From Streptomyces lincolnensis (GTDB taxonomy: Bacteria > Actinomycetota > Actinomycetes > Streptomycetales > Streptomycetaceae): 64,000 bases of DNA. A program made the position numbers and the translations under genes. The stretch spans positions 124,001 to 188,000 of the forward strand of contig NZ_JAIHON010000007.1 of assembly GCF_021173675.1 (NCBI RefSeq), in the 5' to 3' direction. This document shows positions 7,690 through 15,993 of this stretch, one piece after another (within the stretch, counting starts at the first letter, position 1; the number at the start of each line of letters is the position of its first letter). The notes beneath the pieces were generated by a model. It was not told the origin of the DNA. It searched no databases and worked only from the letters and a program-made list of their open reading frames with translations.

Positions 7690-7772
7690 CCCTCCCCTGA
7701 CCCCCCTGACCAACTGTCCCCATCCCTTTATGCAGGCAGCTTCCCGCTGCCGTGACCAACAGGAGAAACACC

Positions 7773-8426
7773 ATGATCACCCGTTCCCGTCGTATCGTCG
7801 TGACCCTGGCGGCGGCCGCCGTTCTGCCCCTCGCCCTCAGCGCCTGCTCCGACAACGGCGGTGACTCCTCCGGTGCGGACGCGTCCACCAATGCCTCGGC
7901 GACCCCGTCCGACGACGGCATGGGCGACACCGGCTCCGCCGCCTCGGCCGACGCGCCGTTCGGCCCGGCCTGTGCGACGGTGCCGAAGGACGGTGCCGGC
8001 TCCTTCGACGGCATGGCCCAGGACCCCGTGGCCACCGCCGCCTCCAACAATCCCGCCCTGTCCACCCTGGTGACCGCGGTGAAGAAGGCCGGCCTGGTCG
8101 ACACCCTCAACAACGCCGAGAACATCACCGTGTTCGCGCCGACCAACGACGCCTTCGCGAAGATCCCCAAGGCCACCCTGGACAAGGTCCTCAACGACAA
8201 GGCCCAGCTGACGAAGATCCTCACCTACCACGTCGTGGGCCAGAAGCTCGCCCCGAAGGACCTCGACAACGGCTCCTTCGACACCCTGGAGAAGTCGAAG
8301 CTGACCACCTCCGGCTCCGGCGAGTCCTACACCGTCAACGACAGCGCCAAGGTCGTCTGCGGCAACGTCAAGACCGCCAACGCCAACGTCTACATCATCG
8401 ACAGCGTGCTGATGCCCACCGCCTGA
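7773..8426 (+). CDS. Fasciclin (FAS1) domain lipoprotein
   Basis: A 217-residue lipoprotein. The ATG at 7773 has AGGAGA upstream. The signal peptide ends in the lipobox LSAC, so the cysteine at about residue 28 should carry lipid. A low-complexity Ser/Ala/Asp linker follows, then one FAS1 domain with NITVFAPTNDAFAKIP and LTYHVVGQKL, ending YIIDSVLMP. FAS1 proteins mediate adhesion or matrix contacts at the cell surface. It lies 83 bases after the oxidoreductase and is probably co-transcribed. In M. tuberculosis the FAS1 proteins MPT70 and MPT83 are the main SigK targets, which supports membership of this gene in the SigK regulon. Confidence 0.93.
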   Translation: MITRSRRIVVTLAAAAVLPLALSACSDNGGDSSGADASTNASATPSDDGMGDTGSAASADAPFGPACATVPKDGAGSFDGMAQDPVATAASNNPALSTLVTAVKKAGLVDTLNNAENITVFAPTNDAFAKIPKATLDKVLNDKAQLTKILTYHVVGQKLAPKDLDNGSFDTLEKSKLTTSGSGESYTVNDSAKVVCGNVKTANANVYIIDSVLMPTA

Positions 8427-8478
8427 CCGGACGCCGGTCGCGGGCATCTTGTCCGCGAGCACCGGCCGAGCGCCGTAC

Positions 8479-8508
8479 GCCGCCCCGACCACCAGTGGCC
8501 GGGGCGGC
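8479..8508. terminator. Hairpin after the fasciclin gene
   Basis: Arms GCCGCCCCGACC and GGCCGGGGCGGC pair at 11 of 12 positions around a 6-base loop. The position, about 50 bases after the fasciclin stop and before the Asp23 gene, suits a transcription terminator. Confidence 0.5.
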
Positions 8509-8644
8509 CGTCGTCGCGCCGGACCCGTGCGGGTTTCCCGGCGTCACCGCGTCACAGGCGGCGCCGGGCGGGGTCTGACGGAGTGACGGGGCCTGACGAA
8601 GTGAAGGCACCGAGCCAACCGGCTCAGCCAGAAGGGGACATGCC

Positions 8645-9148
8645 ATGACCACACAGAACGCAGCCCTCACCAAGGACCTCTCGGCGCCGCGGACCGGGTC
8701 CACGGCCCAGGCGACCACGGCCGTGTCGGGCGGTGCCACCGGCGCGGACCAGCCGGCCGCCGACCGGGGCAGGACCTCGATCGCCGATCTCGTCGTCGTG
8801 AAGGTGGCCGGCAGCGCGGCCCGTGAGATCCCGGGCGTCCACGACATGGGCGGCGGACTGTCGCGCACCATCGGCGCCGTGCGGGACCGGGTGCCCGGCG
8901 GCCGCCCCAACGTCGGGCGCGGGGTGAAGGTCGAGGTGGGCGAGCGTCAGGCGGCCGTCGACCTGGACCTGGTCGTCGAGTACGGCGTGCCCATCACGGA
9001 CGTGGCACGCGACGTGCGGGAGAACGTGATCGGCGCGGTGGAGCGCATCACCGGGCTGGAGGTCGTCGAGGTGAACATCACGGTCAACGACGTCCGGCTG
9101 CCCGAGGACGACGACTCCTCGATCGGGTCCGACTCCCGGGTGGAGTAG
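8645..9148 (+). CDS. Asp23/Gls24 family envelope stress protein
   Basis: A 167-residue Asp23/Gls24 protein. An unstructured Thr/Ala-rich N-terminus of about 40 residues precedes the domain, which has SIADLVVVKVAGSAAREIPGV-type opening, then GRGVKVEVGERQAAVDLDLVVEYGV and VERITGLEVVEVNITVNDVRL as typical strands. AGAAGGGG before the ATG is a good ribosome site. In Firmicutes such proteins are held at the membrane by AmaP and respond to envelope stress; here a small membrane protein and an AmaP-like protein follow in the same direction. The gene starts a four-gene run (8645-10948). Confidence 0.9.
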   Translation: MTTQNAALTKDLSAPRTGSTAQATTAVSGGATGADQPAADRGRTSIADLVVVKVAGSAAREIPGVHDMGGGLSRTIGAVRDRVPGGRPNVGRGVKVEVGERQAAVDLDLVVEYGVPITDVARDVRENVIGAVERITGLEVVEVNITVNDVRLPEDDDSSIGSDSRVE

Positions 9149-9207
9149 CCGTACTTCGGCACGGACGGGCGGATCCGGAACCGGATCCCGATGAGAGGTG
9201 GAGGGAC

Positions 9208-9393
9208 GTGAGCACACCCTTGGTAGGAATGATCGCGGGGATGGCCCTGGCGTTCGCCGGCTGGTTCGGCGGCTTCGGCGCCTCCCTGCTGGTGGCCGCA
9301 CTGGGCGGCCTCGGCTGGGCGGTGGGCCGGTGGATCGAGGGCGGCGGCCGGGCCCAGGACGTGCGGGACATGTTCGAGCGGAGCCGCCGATGA
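9208..9393 (+). CDS. Small membrane protein of the Asp23 cluster
   Basis: A 61-residue protein with a GTG start behind GAGGTGGAGG. Two hydrophobic segments (LVGMIAGMALAFAGWFGGFG and LLVAALGGLGWAVGRWI) are separated by a Gly-rich turn and followed by a charged tail. It resembles the DUF2273-type small membrane proteins found beside Asp23 genes. Its stop overlaps the next start (ATGA), so it is coupled with the following Asp23/DUF6286 gene. It may help anchor Asp23 proteins in the membrane. Confidence 0.8.
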   Translation: MSTPLVGMIAGMALAFAGWFGGFGASLLVAALGGLGWAVGRWIEGGGRAQDVRDMFERSRR

Positions 9394-10367
9394 CCGCCGC
9401 CGGGCGGCCCGGGACCACCACGGTCGCGGAACGGGCCGTGCGCAAGGTCGCCGAGCGGGCGGCCACCGAGGCGCTGCCCGACGGGGCGCACGGCCGGCCG
9501 GCCAAGGGCGCCGCGTCCGTACGCGGAACAAGAGCGCAGGTCTCCCTCGGGGTCACGCTGCCCTATCCGGCTCCGCTGGCCGGGACGGTCAGGAGTGTCC
9601 AGCAGCATGTGACGGGCCGGACACGGCAGTTGACCGGGCTGGACGTGCCCACCGTGGGCATCGAGGTCACCTCCCTCGCGCCGCCGCGAGCCACCGGCGG
9701 CGCTGTGCCCCCGGCCGATCCGGCCGATCCGGCCGACGAGCAGGCACCGGACAGCCGTACGCCCAGGCGTTGTTGGTCGCGGCGGCGGGTTCCGGCCGCG
9801 CTGCTCGCCGCGGCGGCCGCCACGGCCTGTGGCGCCCTGGCGTTCGACCTGGTCCGGGTCCACCTCGCGCACCGCCCGGCCGCCGCCTGGCGGGTCTCCA
9901 CCGTGCACTGGTTGTCCGGACACGGTCCGGGAGACGCGTCCGTGGTCGTCGCGGGCGCCGCGACGGCCCTGCTGGGCCTGGGGATGGTCCTGCTCGCCGT
10001 CACACCCGGACTGCGTCGGCGGTCGACCGTCCGCGTCCCCGCACCGCGCGTCGAGGCGACGGTGGACCGCTCCGCCGTGCGGGCGTTGGTCCGCGACGCG
10101 GTGAGCGAGGTGGCCGGTATCGGGGCGGTGCGGGTACGGGTACGGCGCCGCCGGTTCACGGTGCGTGCTGGGCTGGCCTTCGGGGACCGTGCGGGCGCGC
10201 GCGCCGACGTCACGGCGGCGGCCGGCGACGCCCTGGCGTCCTGCCGTCTGCGGCGTCCCCCGCGGCTGCGGGTCGTCGTCACCCCCGAGGCCGCCTGGCA
10301 GCCGCCGCCTTCCGCGATGCCGACGGCCGATCGAGGCCCCGGCCTGCCCGAGGAGGGTGAGGCGTGA
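9390..10367 (+). CDS. Asp23-like and DUF6286-like membrane protein
   Basis: About 325 residues from the ATG at 9390, which overlaps the upstream stop. Residues 1-110 look like an Asp23 domain (VAERAVRKVAERAATEAL, VSLGVTLPYPAPL, TGLDVPTVGIEVTSL). After a linker come two membrane helices (VPAALLAAAAATACGALAFDL and VVAGAATALLGLGMVLLAV). The C-terminal part (VRALVRDAVSEVAGIGAVRVRVRRRR) resembles the DUF6286/AmaP-type region. It joins a soluble Asp23 module to a membrane anchor in one chain. The next gene starts within its stop region, indicating one operon. Confidence 0.8.
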   Translation: MTAAGRPGTTTVAERAVRKVAERAATEALPDGAHGRPAKGAASVRGTRAQVSLGVTLPYPAPLAGTVRSVQQHVTGRTRQLTGLDVPTVGIEVTSLAPPRATGGAVPPADPADPADEQAPDSRTPRRCWSRRRVPAALLAAAAATACGALAFDLVRVHLAHRPAAAWRVSTVHWLSGHGPGDASVVVAGAATALLGLGMVLLAVTPGLRRRSTVRVPAPRVEATVDRSAVRALVRDAVSEVAGIGAVRVRVRRRRFTVRAGLAFGDRAGARADVTAAAGDALASCRLRRPPRLRVVVTPEAAWQPPPSAMPTADRGPGLPEEGEA

Positions 10368-10948
10368 TGCGACAGACCCGTACCGCGCCCAACCGGTCGC
10401 TCCTCGGCGCCGCGGGCCTGGCCCTTCTCCTCGCGGGTGGGTGGCTCACCGCCACGGCGCCCGCCGTCGCCGAACGACTGCCGTCCTGGTGGCCCGCCGC
10501 CACGGGCGGCGTCCTGCTGGACCGCGACCGGCTGGTCCGACTGCGGGGCGAGGACTGGTGGGTACCCACCGCCATGGCCGCCGCGATCGTCCTGACCGCG
10601 CTCTTCACGTGCTGGTTCCTCGCCCAGTTCCGCGTCGGCCCGACCCGGAACCTGCCCCTTCCCGCTCCCGGCGGAACCGTCCGCTGCCAGGCGCTGGCGG
10701 AGGCGCTCGCCCTGCGTGCGGCAGCCGTCCCGGGTGTCGCCCGCACGCGCGCCCGCGTCCTGCCCCGGCGCCGGCGGCGGCTGGAGGTCCGGCTACGGGT
10801 CCGGCTGCAACCGGACGCGTCCCCGGACACCGTCCTGCCGGCCCTCTGCGCGGTGACCGCGGAAGCGGAGCAGGCGGTGGCGCCCTGCACCACCCACACC
10901 CGGATCCGCCTCAGCACGCCGTCGCACCGAGTTCCTCGTGTCTGCTGA
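10364..10948 (+). CDS. amaP: AmaP-like alkaline shock membrane anchor protein
   Basis: A 194-residue membrane protein that overlaps the end of the preceding gene by four bases. Two hydrophobic segments flank an external loop: LLGAAGLALLLAGGWLTA and VPTAMAAAIVLTALFTCWFL. A basic cytoplasmic domain with ALRAAAVPGVARTRARVLPR and LEVRLRVRL follows. The topology and position at the end of an Asp23 cluster fit AmaP, the protein that recruits Asp23 to the membrane. The symbol is given by analogy. Confidence 0.7.
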   Translation: MMRQTRTAPNRSLLGAAGLALLLAGGWLTATAPAVAERLPSWWPAATGGVLLDRDRLVRLRGEDWWVPTAMAAAIVLTALFTCWFLAQFRVGPTRNLPLPAPGGTVRCQALAEALALRAAAVPGVARTRARVLPRRRRRLEVRLRVRLQPDASPDTVLPALCAVTAEAEQAVAPCTTHTRIRLSTPSHRVPRVC

Positions 10949-11009
10949 AGCGGCGAGCGGGACGCCGGGCCGCCCGTCTGTGCCGCCCGTCCGCCGAGGG
11001 CACCCGCGG

Positions 11010-11774
11010 TCACAGCAGCGGGACGTCCCCCGCCCCGTAGGACTCCTCCGGCAGCGGGCTCGGGCGGGCCTCGGGGGCCAGCAGATGGGCCACGACGGCC
11101 GCGGCGGTGCGGTGCCAGAAGGCGTGGCGGCGCAGCATGGCGTGGTCGCCGCCACCGACGACGGCGAGCCCCGCCCGATCCGCCGCGCCGCGTGCCCGGC
11201 GTACGCAGTCCGCCGTCTCGGAGAGCGAGGTGACGCGGTCCCGGTCGCCGTGCAGGGCGACCACGTGACGGCCCGCCAGGTGTGCCACGGGCTCGCCCGA
11301 CGGCCACCAGGGCGCCAGCCCCAGGACGGCCCGCACCTGCGGATGGTCGGCGGCGCGCAGGGCCGCCCGCGCGCCCATCGAGTGCCCGACGAGCACCGTC
11401 GGCACCGGCCCGGCGAGTTCGGTGAGACGGCGCAGCGCCTCCCGGGTGTCCGCCACGGGGTCGGCCCGGGTGCCGTTCCAGCCGCGCAGGCGGTACCGCA
11501 CCTGGGCGAGCAGGACGTCCTGGTGGGGCAGCCCGGCCTCGATCTCGCGGTGCAAGGGAAGCATGCGCAGCCCCGCGAGGTGCCAGGGCCGTGACGGCCG
11601 GCCGCTGGTCTCACGGCCGCCGTGCAGCACCAGCACCGCGGCCCGGGGGCTCGCGGGAAGGAATCGGGGCACGAGCGCACCGCCCGGAGACGGGACGAAG
11701 CCGGTCTCGTCCTGGTGCACGGCGGGCACCCCCTTGTCGATCCGTTCCCGTCCCATCGTCCTGTGCCGTCCCAT
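11010..11774 (-). CDS. Alpha/beta hydrolase, dienelactone-hydrolase-like
   Basis: A 254-residue cytoplasmic alpha/beta hydrolase; an ATG at 11756 is an alternative start. The nucleophile elbow is VGHSMGAR, an acid appears in LHGDRDRVTS and the catalytic His is probably in GGGDHAML. An oxyanion segment VLVLHGGRE lies near the N-terminus. It is the last gene of the lipid-modification operon, only six bases after the DUF1295 gene, so it may act on an acyl ester or modified lipid from that pathway. The substrate is not visible. Confidence 0.85.
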   Translation of the reverse strand: MGRHRTMGRERIDKGVPAVHQDETGFVPSPGGALVPRFLPASPRAAVLVLHGGRETSGRPSRPWHLAGLRMLPLHREIEAGLPHQDVLLAQVRYRLRGWNGTRADPVADTREALRRLTELAGPVPTVLVGHSMGARAALRAADHPQVRAVLGLAPWWPSGEPVAHLAGRHVVALHGDRDRVTSLSETADCVRRARGAADRAGLAVVGGGDHAMLRRHAFWHRTAAAVVAHLLAPEARPSPLPEESYGAGDVPLL

Positions 11775-11780
11775 CGTCCG

Positions 11781-12584
11781 TCATCGCCGCCCGGGCGGCC
11801 GGGGGAAGAAGCCACTGGTGCGGGCCCGGTACTCGGCGTAGCCCGGCCGGTCGGCCATGTGCCGTTCCAGCAGGCGTTTTCCGCTTCCCCTCACCAGCAG
11901 CAGACTCATCACGACCGGCGACACCACGGAGACGGCGGCCGACTCCGGCGCGTCGCAGGCGATCAGGAACAGACCCCACCACACACAGAAGTCCCCGAAG
12001 TAGTTGGGGTGCCGCGTCCACGACCACAGCCCCCGGTCCATGATCCGGCCCCGGTGGGCGGGATCCGCCTTGAACCGGGCGAGTTGGGCGTCGCCGACCG
12101 CCTCGAACGCCAGGCCCACCGCCCACAGCGCCGCGCCGGCCCAGGCGAACGCCGACAGCGGGCCGAGCACGAACTGCGCGGCCTGGACGGGCAGCGACAC
12201 CAGCCAGACCAAAGCGCCCTGCAAGAGGTAGACCATCCGCAGCGCGTACGCGTTCCGGTTGCCGGGAGCCTTGGCGAGCATCGCCTCGTAGCGCGGGTCC
12301 TCGCCGTGGCCCCGGCCCCGGCGGGCGATGTGCGCCGCGAGCCGCAGCCCCCACACCGAGGTCAGTACGGTCACCAGGATCCGCCGGGCCGGGTCGCCGT
12401 GGCCGGTGGAGGCGACGAGGGTCACCACGGCGACGGCGGTGAAGCCGACCCCCCAGGCGGTGTCCACGATCCGGTGGACACCCGTGCGCACCGCCACGGC
12501 GAAGGTCACCAGCATGACGGTCAGAGCCGCCGCGGCGGCCCAGGCGAGGGCCGGCGCGAACGCGCTCCACGGGAAGCCGTTCAC
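11781..12584 (-). CDS. DUF1295 membrane protein, steroid 5-alpha-reductase-like
   Basis: About 267 residues from a GTG at 12584 that overlaps the upstream stop (GTGA). It is polytopic with about six to seven hydrophobic segments. The C-terminal signature RHPNYFGDFCVWWGLFLIA is that of the DUF1295/isoprenylcysteine methyltransferase/steroid 5-alpha-reductase superfamily, which reduces or methylates lipid substrates using NADPH or SAM. The genes on either side (fatty-acyl methyltransferase and hydrolase) point to a role in finishing a modified membrane lipid. The M. tuberculosis counterpart in the same order is Rv0446c. Confidence 0.9.
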   Translation of the reverse strand: MNGFPWSAFAPALAWAAAAALTVMLVTFAVAVRTGVHRIVDTAWGVGFTAVAVVTLVASTGHGDPARRILVTVLTSVWGLRLAAHIARRGRGHGEDPRYEAMLAKAPGNRNAYALRMVYLLQGALVWLVSLPVQAAQFVLGPLSAFAWAGAALWAVGLAFEAVGDAQLARFKADPAHRGRIMDRGLWSWTRHPNYFGDFCVWWGLFLIACDAPESAAVSVVSPVVMSLLLVRGSGKRLLERHMADRPGYAEYRARTSGFFPRPPGRR

Positions 12585-13912
12585 GGTCCCACGTCCCGCC
12601 GGCGCGCGGTTCCCGGCATGCCGCCGGTACTCGCGGGCCGTACGCCCGGCATCCGGTCCTTGGTGAACAGGTACTGCTGGACATCGAGGTAGCCGGAGCG
12701 GAACCCGGCCTCGGAGTAGGCCAGATAGAAGGTCCACAGGCGGCGGAAGGTCTCGTCGAAGCCGAGCGCGTGGACCGCGTCGGAGTTCTCGGTGAACCGT
12801 TCCCGCCACAGCCGCAGGGTCTCGGCGTAGTGGGCGCCGAAACCGTCACGGCGGGCCGGACGCAGCCCGGTGTGGTCGCGGACGGTCTCCTCGATCGCCC
12901 GCGTGGACGGGATGAACCCGCCGGGAAAGACGTACTTGTGGATCCAGGTGAAGGTGGAGCGGGTGGCGAGCATCCGGTCGTGCGGCATGGTGATGGCCTG
13001 GAGCGCCGCCCGGCCTCCCGGTGCCAGCCGTGCGTCCAGGGTGCGGAAGTACTCGGACCAGAACTCGGCGCCGACCGCCTCGATCATCTCCACGCTGACG
13101 ACGGCGTCGTACTCCCCACGCGCCTCGCGGTAGTCGCACAGCTCGATGCGGACCCGGTCGCCGAGCCCCGCCGCGGCCACCCGCTCCCTCGCCAGGGCCT
13201 GTTGCTCCCGGGACAGGGTCAGCGAGGTGACCCGGGCGCCGCGGGCGGCGGCCCCCAGAGCCAGTTCGCCCCAGCCGGTCCCGATCTCCAGCAGCCGGGT
13301 GCCCTCGCCCACGTCGGCCAGGTCGAGCAGCCGGTCGATCTTCCGGTGCTGGGCCGCGGCGAGCAGGTCACCGCCGGCCGGGAAGCCGCGGAAGAGGGCG
13401 GAGGAGTAGGTGAGGGTGTCGTCCAGGAAGAGGGCGAACAGGTCGTTGGAGAGGTCGTAGTGGCGGCTGATGTTGGCCCGGGAGCCGTCCGGGGTGTTGC
13501 GCTCGTGGTGCGGGTGGCGCAGGGCCCACAGACCGCGCAGCCGTTGCAGCGGGGCCGGGACCAGCTCGGCGGCGTGCGCGGCGAGCACGGTGAGAGCGGC
13601 CACCAGATCGGGGGCGTCCCACTCGCCGGCCATGTAGGACTCGCCGAAGCCGACCAGCCCGTGGGTCCCCACCCGAGCGTGGAAGCGGTCCGGGTCGTGC
13701 ACCTCGATCAGCGGACCGCCCCGGCCCACGGGATCCGAACCGGCGAACCGCACCAGCAGGGGAAGCCCGCGCAGGGCGCGTCGTACGACGGCCTCGGTCA
13801 CGGCGGTACGGGACCGCGACGCACGGGGTACGGCGGCGACGTCGGGCCAGCGGGAGGAATCGACGGCGGCGGTGTGCCCGTGGCGGGCGGTGCCGGGGTC
13901 GGCAGTTCTCAT
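12581..13912 (-). CDS. ufaA1: Cyclopropane-fatty-acyl-phospholipid synthase family methyltransferase (UfaA1-like)
   Basis: A 443-residue SAM-dependent fatty-acyl methyltransferase. The N-terminal 130 residues are the lipid-binding part typical of CFA synthases. Then come HYDLSNDLFALFLDDTLTYS, the SAM loop LLEIGTGWGELAL, EMIEAVG and PGGRAALQAITMPHDR. These enzymes add a methyl or methylene group to the double bond of phospholipid acyl chains. It is coupled on both sides (ATGA and GTGA overlaps) to DUF1365 and DUF1295 genes. The order matches M. tuberculosis Rv0449c-Rv0446c, where ufaA1 has been linked to tuberculostearic acid; in Rhodobacter a similar set is needed for furan fatty acids. The final product here is unknown. 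Confidence 0.9.
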   Translation of the reverse strand: MRTADPGTARHGHTAAVDSSRWPDVAAVPRASRSRTAVTEAVVRRALRGLPLLVRFAGSDPVGRGGPLIEVHDPDRFHARVGTHGLVGFGESYMAGEWDAPDLVAALTVLAAHAAELVPAPLQRLRGLWALRHPHHERNTPDGSRANISRHYDLSNDLFALFLDDTLTYSSALFRGFPAGGDLLAAAQHRKIDRLLDLADVGEGTRLLEIGTGWGELALGAAARGARVTSLTLSREQQALARERVAAAGLGDRVRIELCDYREARGEYDAVVSVEMIEAVGAEFWSEYFRTLDARLAPGGRAALQAITMPHDRMLATRSTFTWIHKYVFPGGFIPSTRAIEETVRDHTGLRPARRDGFGAHYAETLRLWRERFTENSDAVHALGFDETFRRLWTFYLAYSEAGFRSGYLDVQQYLFTKDRMPGVRPASTGGMPGTARRRDVGP

Positions 13913-14643
13913 GTCGGGTTCTCCGGAGTGCGGTGATCATCGGGGCGCGGTTGGACGGGCAGTCCCCGCAGGTACAGGCGGATGCCGTGGACGCGGATCG
14001 CGGCCGACACGGCGAGGGTGGGCCAGGGGTGCCGCAGGGCCAGCCGCAGCAGGGCCGCCGGGCGCGCCGCGCGCCGGGTGCCGCGAACGGTCGCGGAGAA
14101 GGCCCGGCCGCCCTCGCGGTCCAGGTGCACGGTCAGGTCGAGCCGCTTCCCGGGCTCCGGCAGCCGCATGCGGTAGCGGCCGTCGACCGGGAAGAACGGC
14201 GAGACGTAGAACTCCTTGTCGGTGCGCGCGGTCCCGGTGGCGTCGGGGCGCAGCAGGTAGGAGTGCCGGCCGCCATAGGTGTTGTGCACCTCGGCGACCA
14301 CACAGCGCAGCTCGTCGGCGGGGCCGTGGCACCAGTACAGGGTGAGCGGGTTGAACACGTACCCGAGCACGCGCGCGTGGGTGAGCATCACCACCCGCCC
14401 GCCGTCCAGGCACACGTCGTGCGCGGCGAGGAAGGCGTCCAGCCCCGCCCGCACGGACGGCTGGTCACCGGCGAAGTGGTCACGCGGGTCGAACCGGGCC
14501 AACGGCCTGAGCGGACGCGGAAGTCGGGGGAGGCGGTCCGGATCGACCAGCCACAGGTAGCTGCAGTGCCGCAGCGTGTACCGCGTCGGAGCCGCCCGCA
14601 CATGCGTGATCGTGCACGGGTACAGAGCCGGTACGGCGTTCAC
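13909..14643 (-). CDS. DUF1365 domain-containing protein
   Basis: About 244 residues from a GTG at 14643 that overlaps the stop of the FAD gene. Family features include PALYPCTITHVRAAPTRY at the start, then YVFNPLTLYWCH, VVAEVHNTYGGRHSYLL and DKEFYVSPFFPVDGRYR. DUF1365 proteins almost always sit between an amine-oxidase-like protein and a CFA-type methyltransferase, as here, and are thought to assist modification of unsaturated fatty acyl chains. No catalytic mechanism is established for them as far as I know. Confidence 0.9.
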   Translation of the reverse strand: MNAVPALYPCTITHVRAAPTRYTLRHCSYLWLVDPDRLPRLPRPLRPLARFDPRDHFAGDQPSVRAGLDAFLAAHDVCLDGGRVVMLTHARVLGYVFNPLTLYWCHGPADELRCVVAEVHNTYGGRHSYLLRPDATGTARTDKEFYVSPFFPVDGRYRMRLPEPGKRLDLTVHLDREGGRAFSATVRGTRRAARPAALLRLALRHPWPTLAVSAAIRVHGIRLYLRGLPVQPRPDDHRTPENPT

Positions 14644-15956
14644 CAGCGTCCCCCGAGCGCGGCGGCGGCCCGGACACCGGAACGGCAGCCGTCCTCGTGG
14701 AAGCCCCAGCCGTGGTACGCCCCCGCGAACACACAGACCCGGCTGTCGAGTTCGGGCAGCCGCTGCTGCGCGGCCACCGACTCGGGGGTGTAGACGGGGT
14801 GTTCGTAGACCATCCGGGCCAGTACCCGGTCGGGGGCGACGCGGTCCTCGCCGCCGAGCGTGACCACGAACGTCTCGGCGGCGTCGAGGCGTTGCAGCCG
14901 GTTCATGTCGTAGCTGACCCGCACCCGGTCCGCGCCCGCGGCACACGAGGGCATCAGGTAGTTCCAGCAGGCACGGGCGCCGCGGGCGCGCGGCAGCAGC
15001 CCGGTGTCGGTGTGCAGAAGGGTGCTGTTGCGGGAGTAGCGGAACGCCCCCAGCACCTCCCGTTCCCGGTCGGTGGTGTCGGCCAGCAGCCGCAGCGCCT
15101 GGTCCGGGTGCACGGCGATCACCACCGAGTCGTACGACGCGCTTGTGCCGTCCCCGGCCGTGACGGCCGCCCCGTCGGCGTGCCGTCGCACGGACCGCAC
15201 CGGGGTGGCGGTACGGACCTCGGGGATGTGCTTGGCGATCCGGTCGACGTACTCGCGCGACCCCCCGGTCACCGTGCGCCACACCGGTGAGCCGCCCACC
15301 GACAGCATCCCGTGGTGCTCCAGGAAGCGGAACAGATAGGCGGCCGGGTAGCGCTGGGCGATGACCGCGTCGCAGGACCACACCGCCGACACCACCGGCG
15401 TCATGAAGTGGGTGCGGAAATAGGCGGAGAAGCCCTCCCGGTCCAGGAACTCGCCGAGCGTGAGCCGGTCGTCGCCGCCCTCGGCCATCAGCCGTCCGGC
15501 CGCCCGGTGGAAGGCCGGCACCTCGGTCAGCAGCCGCAGATAGGGGCCGCGCAGCAGGTTGCGGGGCCGGGCGAACAGTCCGGACGGGCCGCGGGCGCCC
15601 GCGTACTCCAGGCCGCATCCCTCGCACCGCACCGACATGCTCATCTCCGACTCCTGCGTGGCGACACCGAGTTCGTCGAAGAGCCGCAGCAGGTTCGGGT
15701 ACGTACGGCGGTTGTGCACGATGAACCCGGAGTCCACCCGGTGCACCCGTCCGTCGTACGGCGATGTCGTCTCGTGGGTGTGCGCGTGCCCGCCGAGCCG
15801 GTCGTCGGCCTCGTAGAGGGTGACGTGACGGGTCCGCGCCAGGATGTACGCGGCGGTCAGCCCCGCCACCCCGGCGCCCACCACCGCCGTACGCCGCGCC
15901 TCGGTCGCCCCGGCGTCCCCGGTGTCGTGCCGGCCGTCCCTCGACGTCCGCTCCAT
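14640..15956 (-). CDS. FAD-dependent amine-oxidase-like oxidoreductase
   Basis: A 438-residue flavoprotein with the dinucleotide-binding motif VVGAGVAGLTAAYILAR near residues 25-41, then ADDRLGGHAHT and a C-terminal FAD loop CVFAGAYHGWGFHEDG. It belongs to the flavin amine oxidase/desaturase-like group found with DUF1365 and CFA-type methyltransferases. There it probably oxidises an acyl chain. It is the first gene of the lipid operon. The start at 15956 has a strong AGGAGAAG site, and a SigK-type promoter lies 40-70 bases upstream. The M. tuberculosis counterpart is Rv0449c. Confidence 0.9.
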   Translation of the reverse strand: MERTSRDGRHDTGDAGATEARRTAVVGAGVAGLTAAYILARTRHVTLYEADDRLGGHAHTHETTSPYDGRVHRVDSGFIVHNRRTYPNLLRLFDELGVATQESEMSMSVRCEGCGLEYAGARGPSGLFARPRNLLRGPYLRLLTEVPAFHRAAGRLMAEGGDDRLTLGEFLDREGFSAYFRTHFMTPVVSAVWSCDAVIAQRYPAAYLFRFLEHHGMLSVGGSPVWRTVTGGSREYVDRIAKHIPEVRTATPVRSVRRHADGAAVTAGDGTSASYDSVVIAVHPDQALRLLADTTDREREVLGAFRYSRNSTLLHTDTGLLPRARGARACWNYLMPSCAAGADRVRVSYDMNRLQRLDAAETFVVTLGGEDRVAPDRVLARMVYEHPVYTPESVAAQQRLPELDSRVCVFAGAYHGWGFHEDGCRSGVRAAAALGGRW

Positions 15957-15993
15957 CGCCGCTTCTCCTGCCCATCGAGATCAGGTGTCCGGG

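Noticed and set aside
7690..7772. GACCAACTG upstream of the fasciclin gene as a fifth SigK promoter
   Set aside because: The -35-like part is degenerate and no CGGATT follows at the right distance. Read-through from the oxidoreductase promoter is simpler.
13909..15975. A single 688-residue protein covering DUF1365 and the FAD gene
   Set aside because: The upstream part is an out-of-frame reading of the FAD oxidoreductase. The DUF1365 protein begins at GTG 14643.
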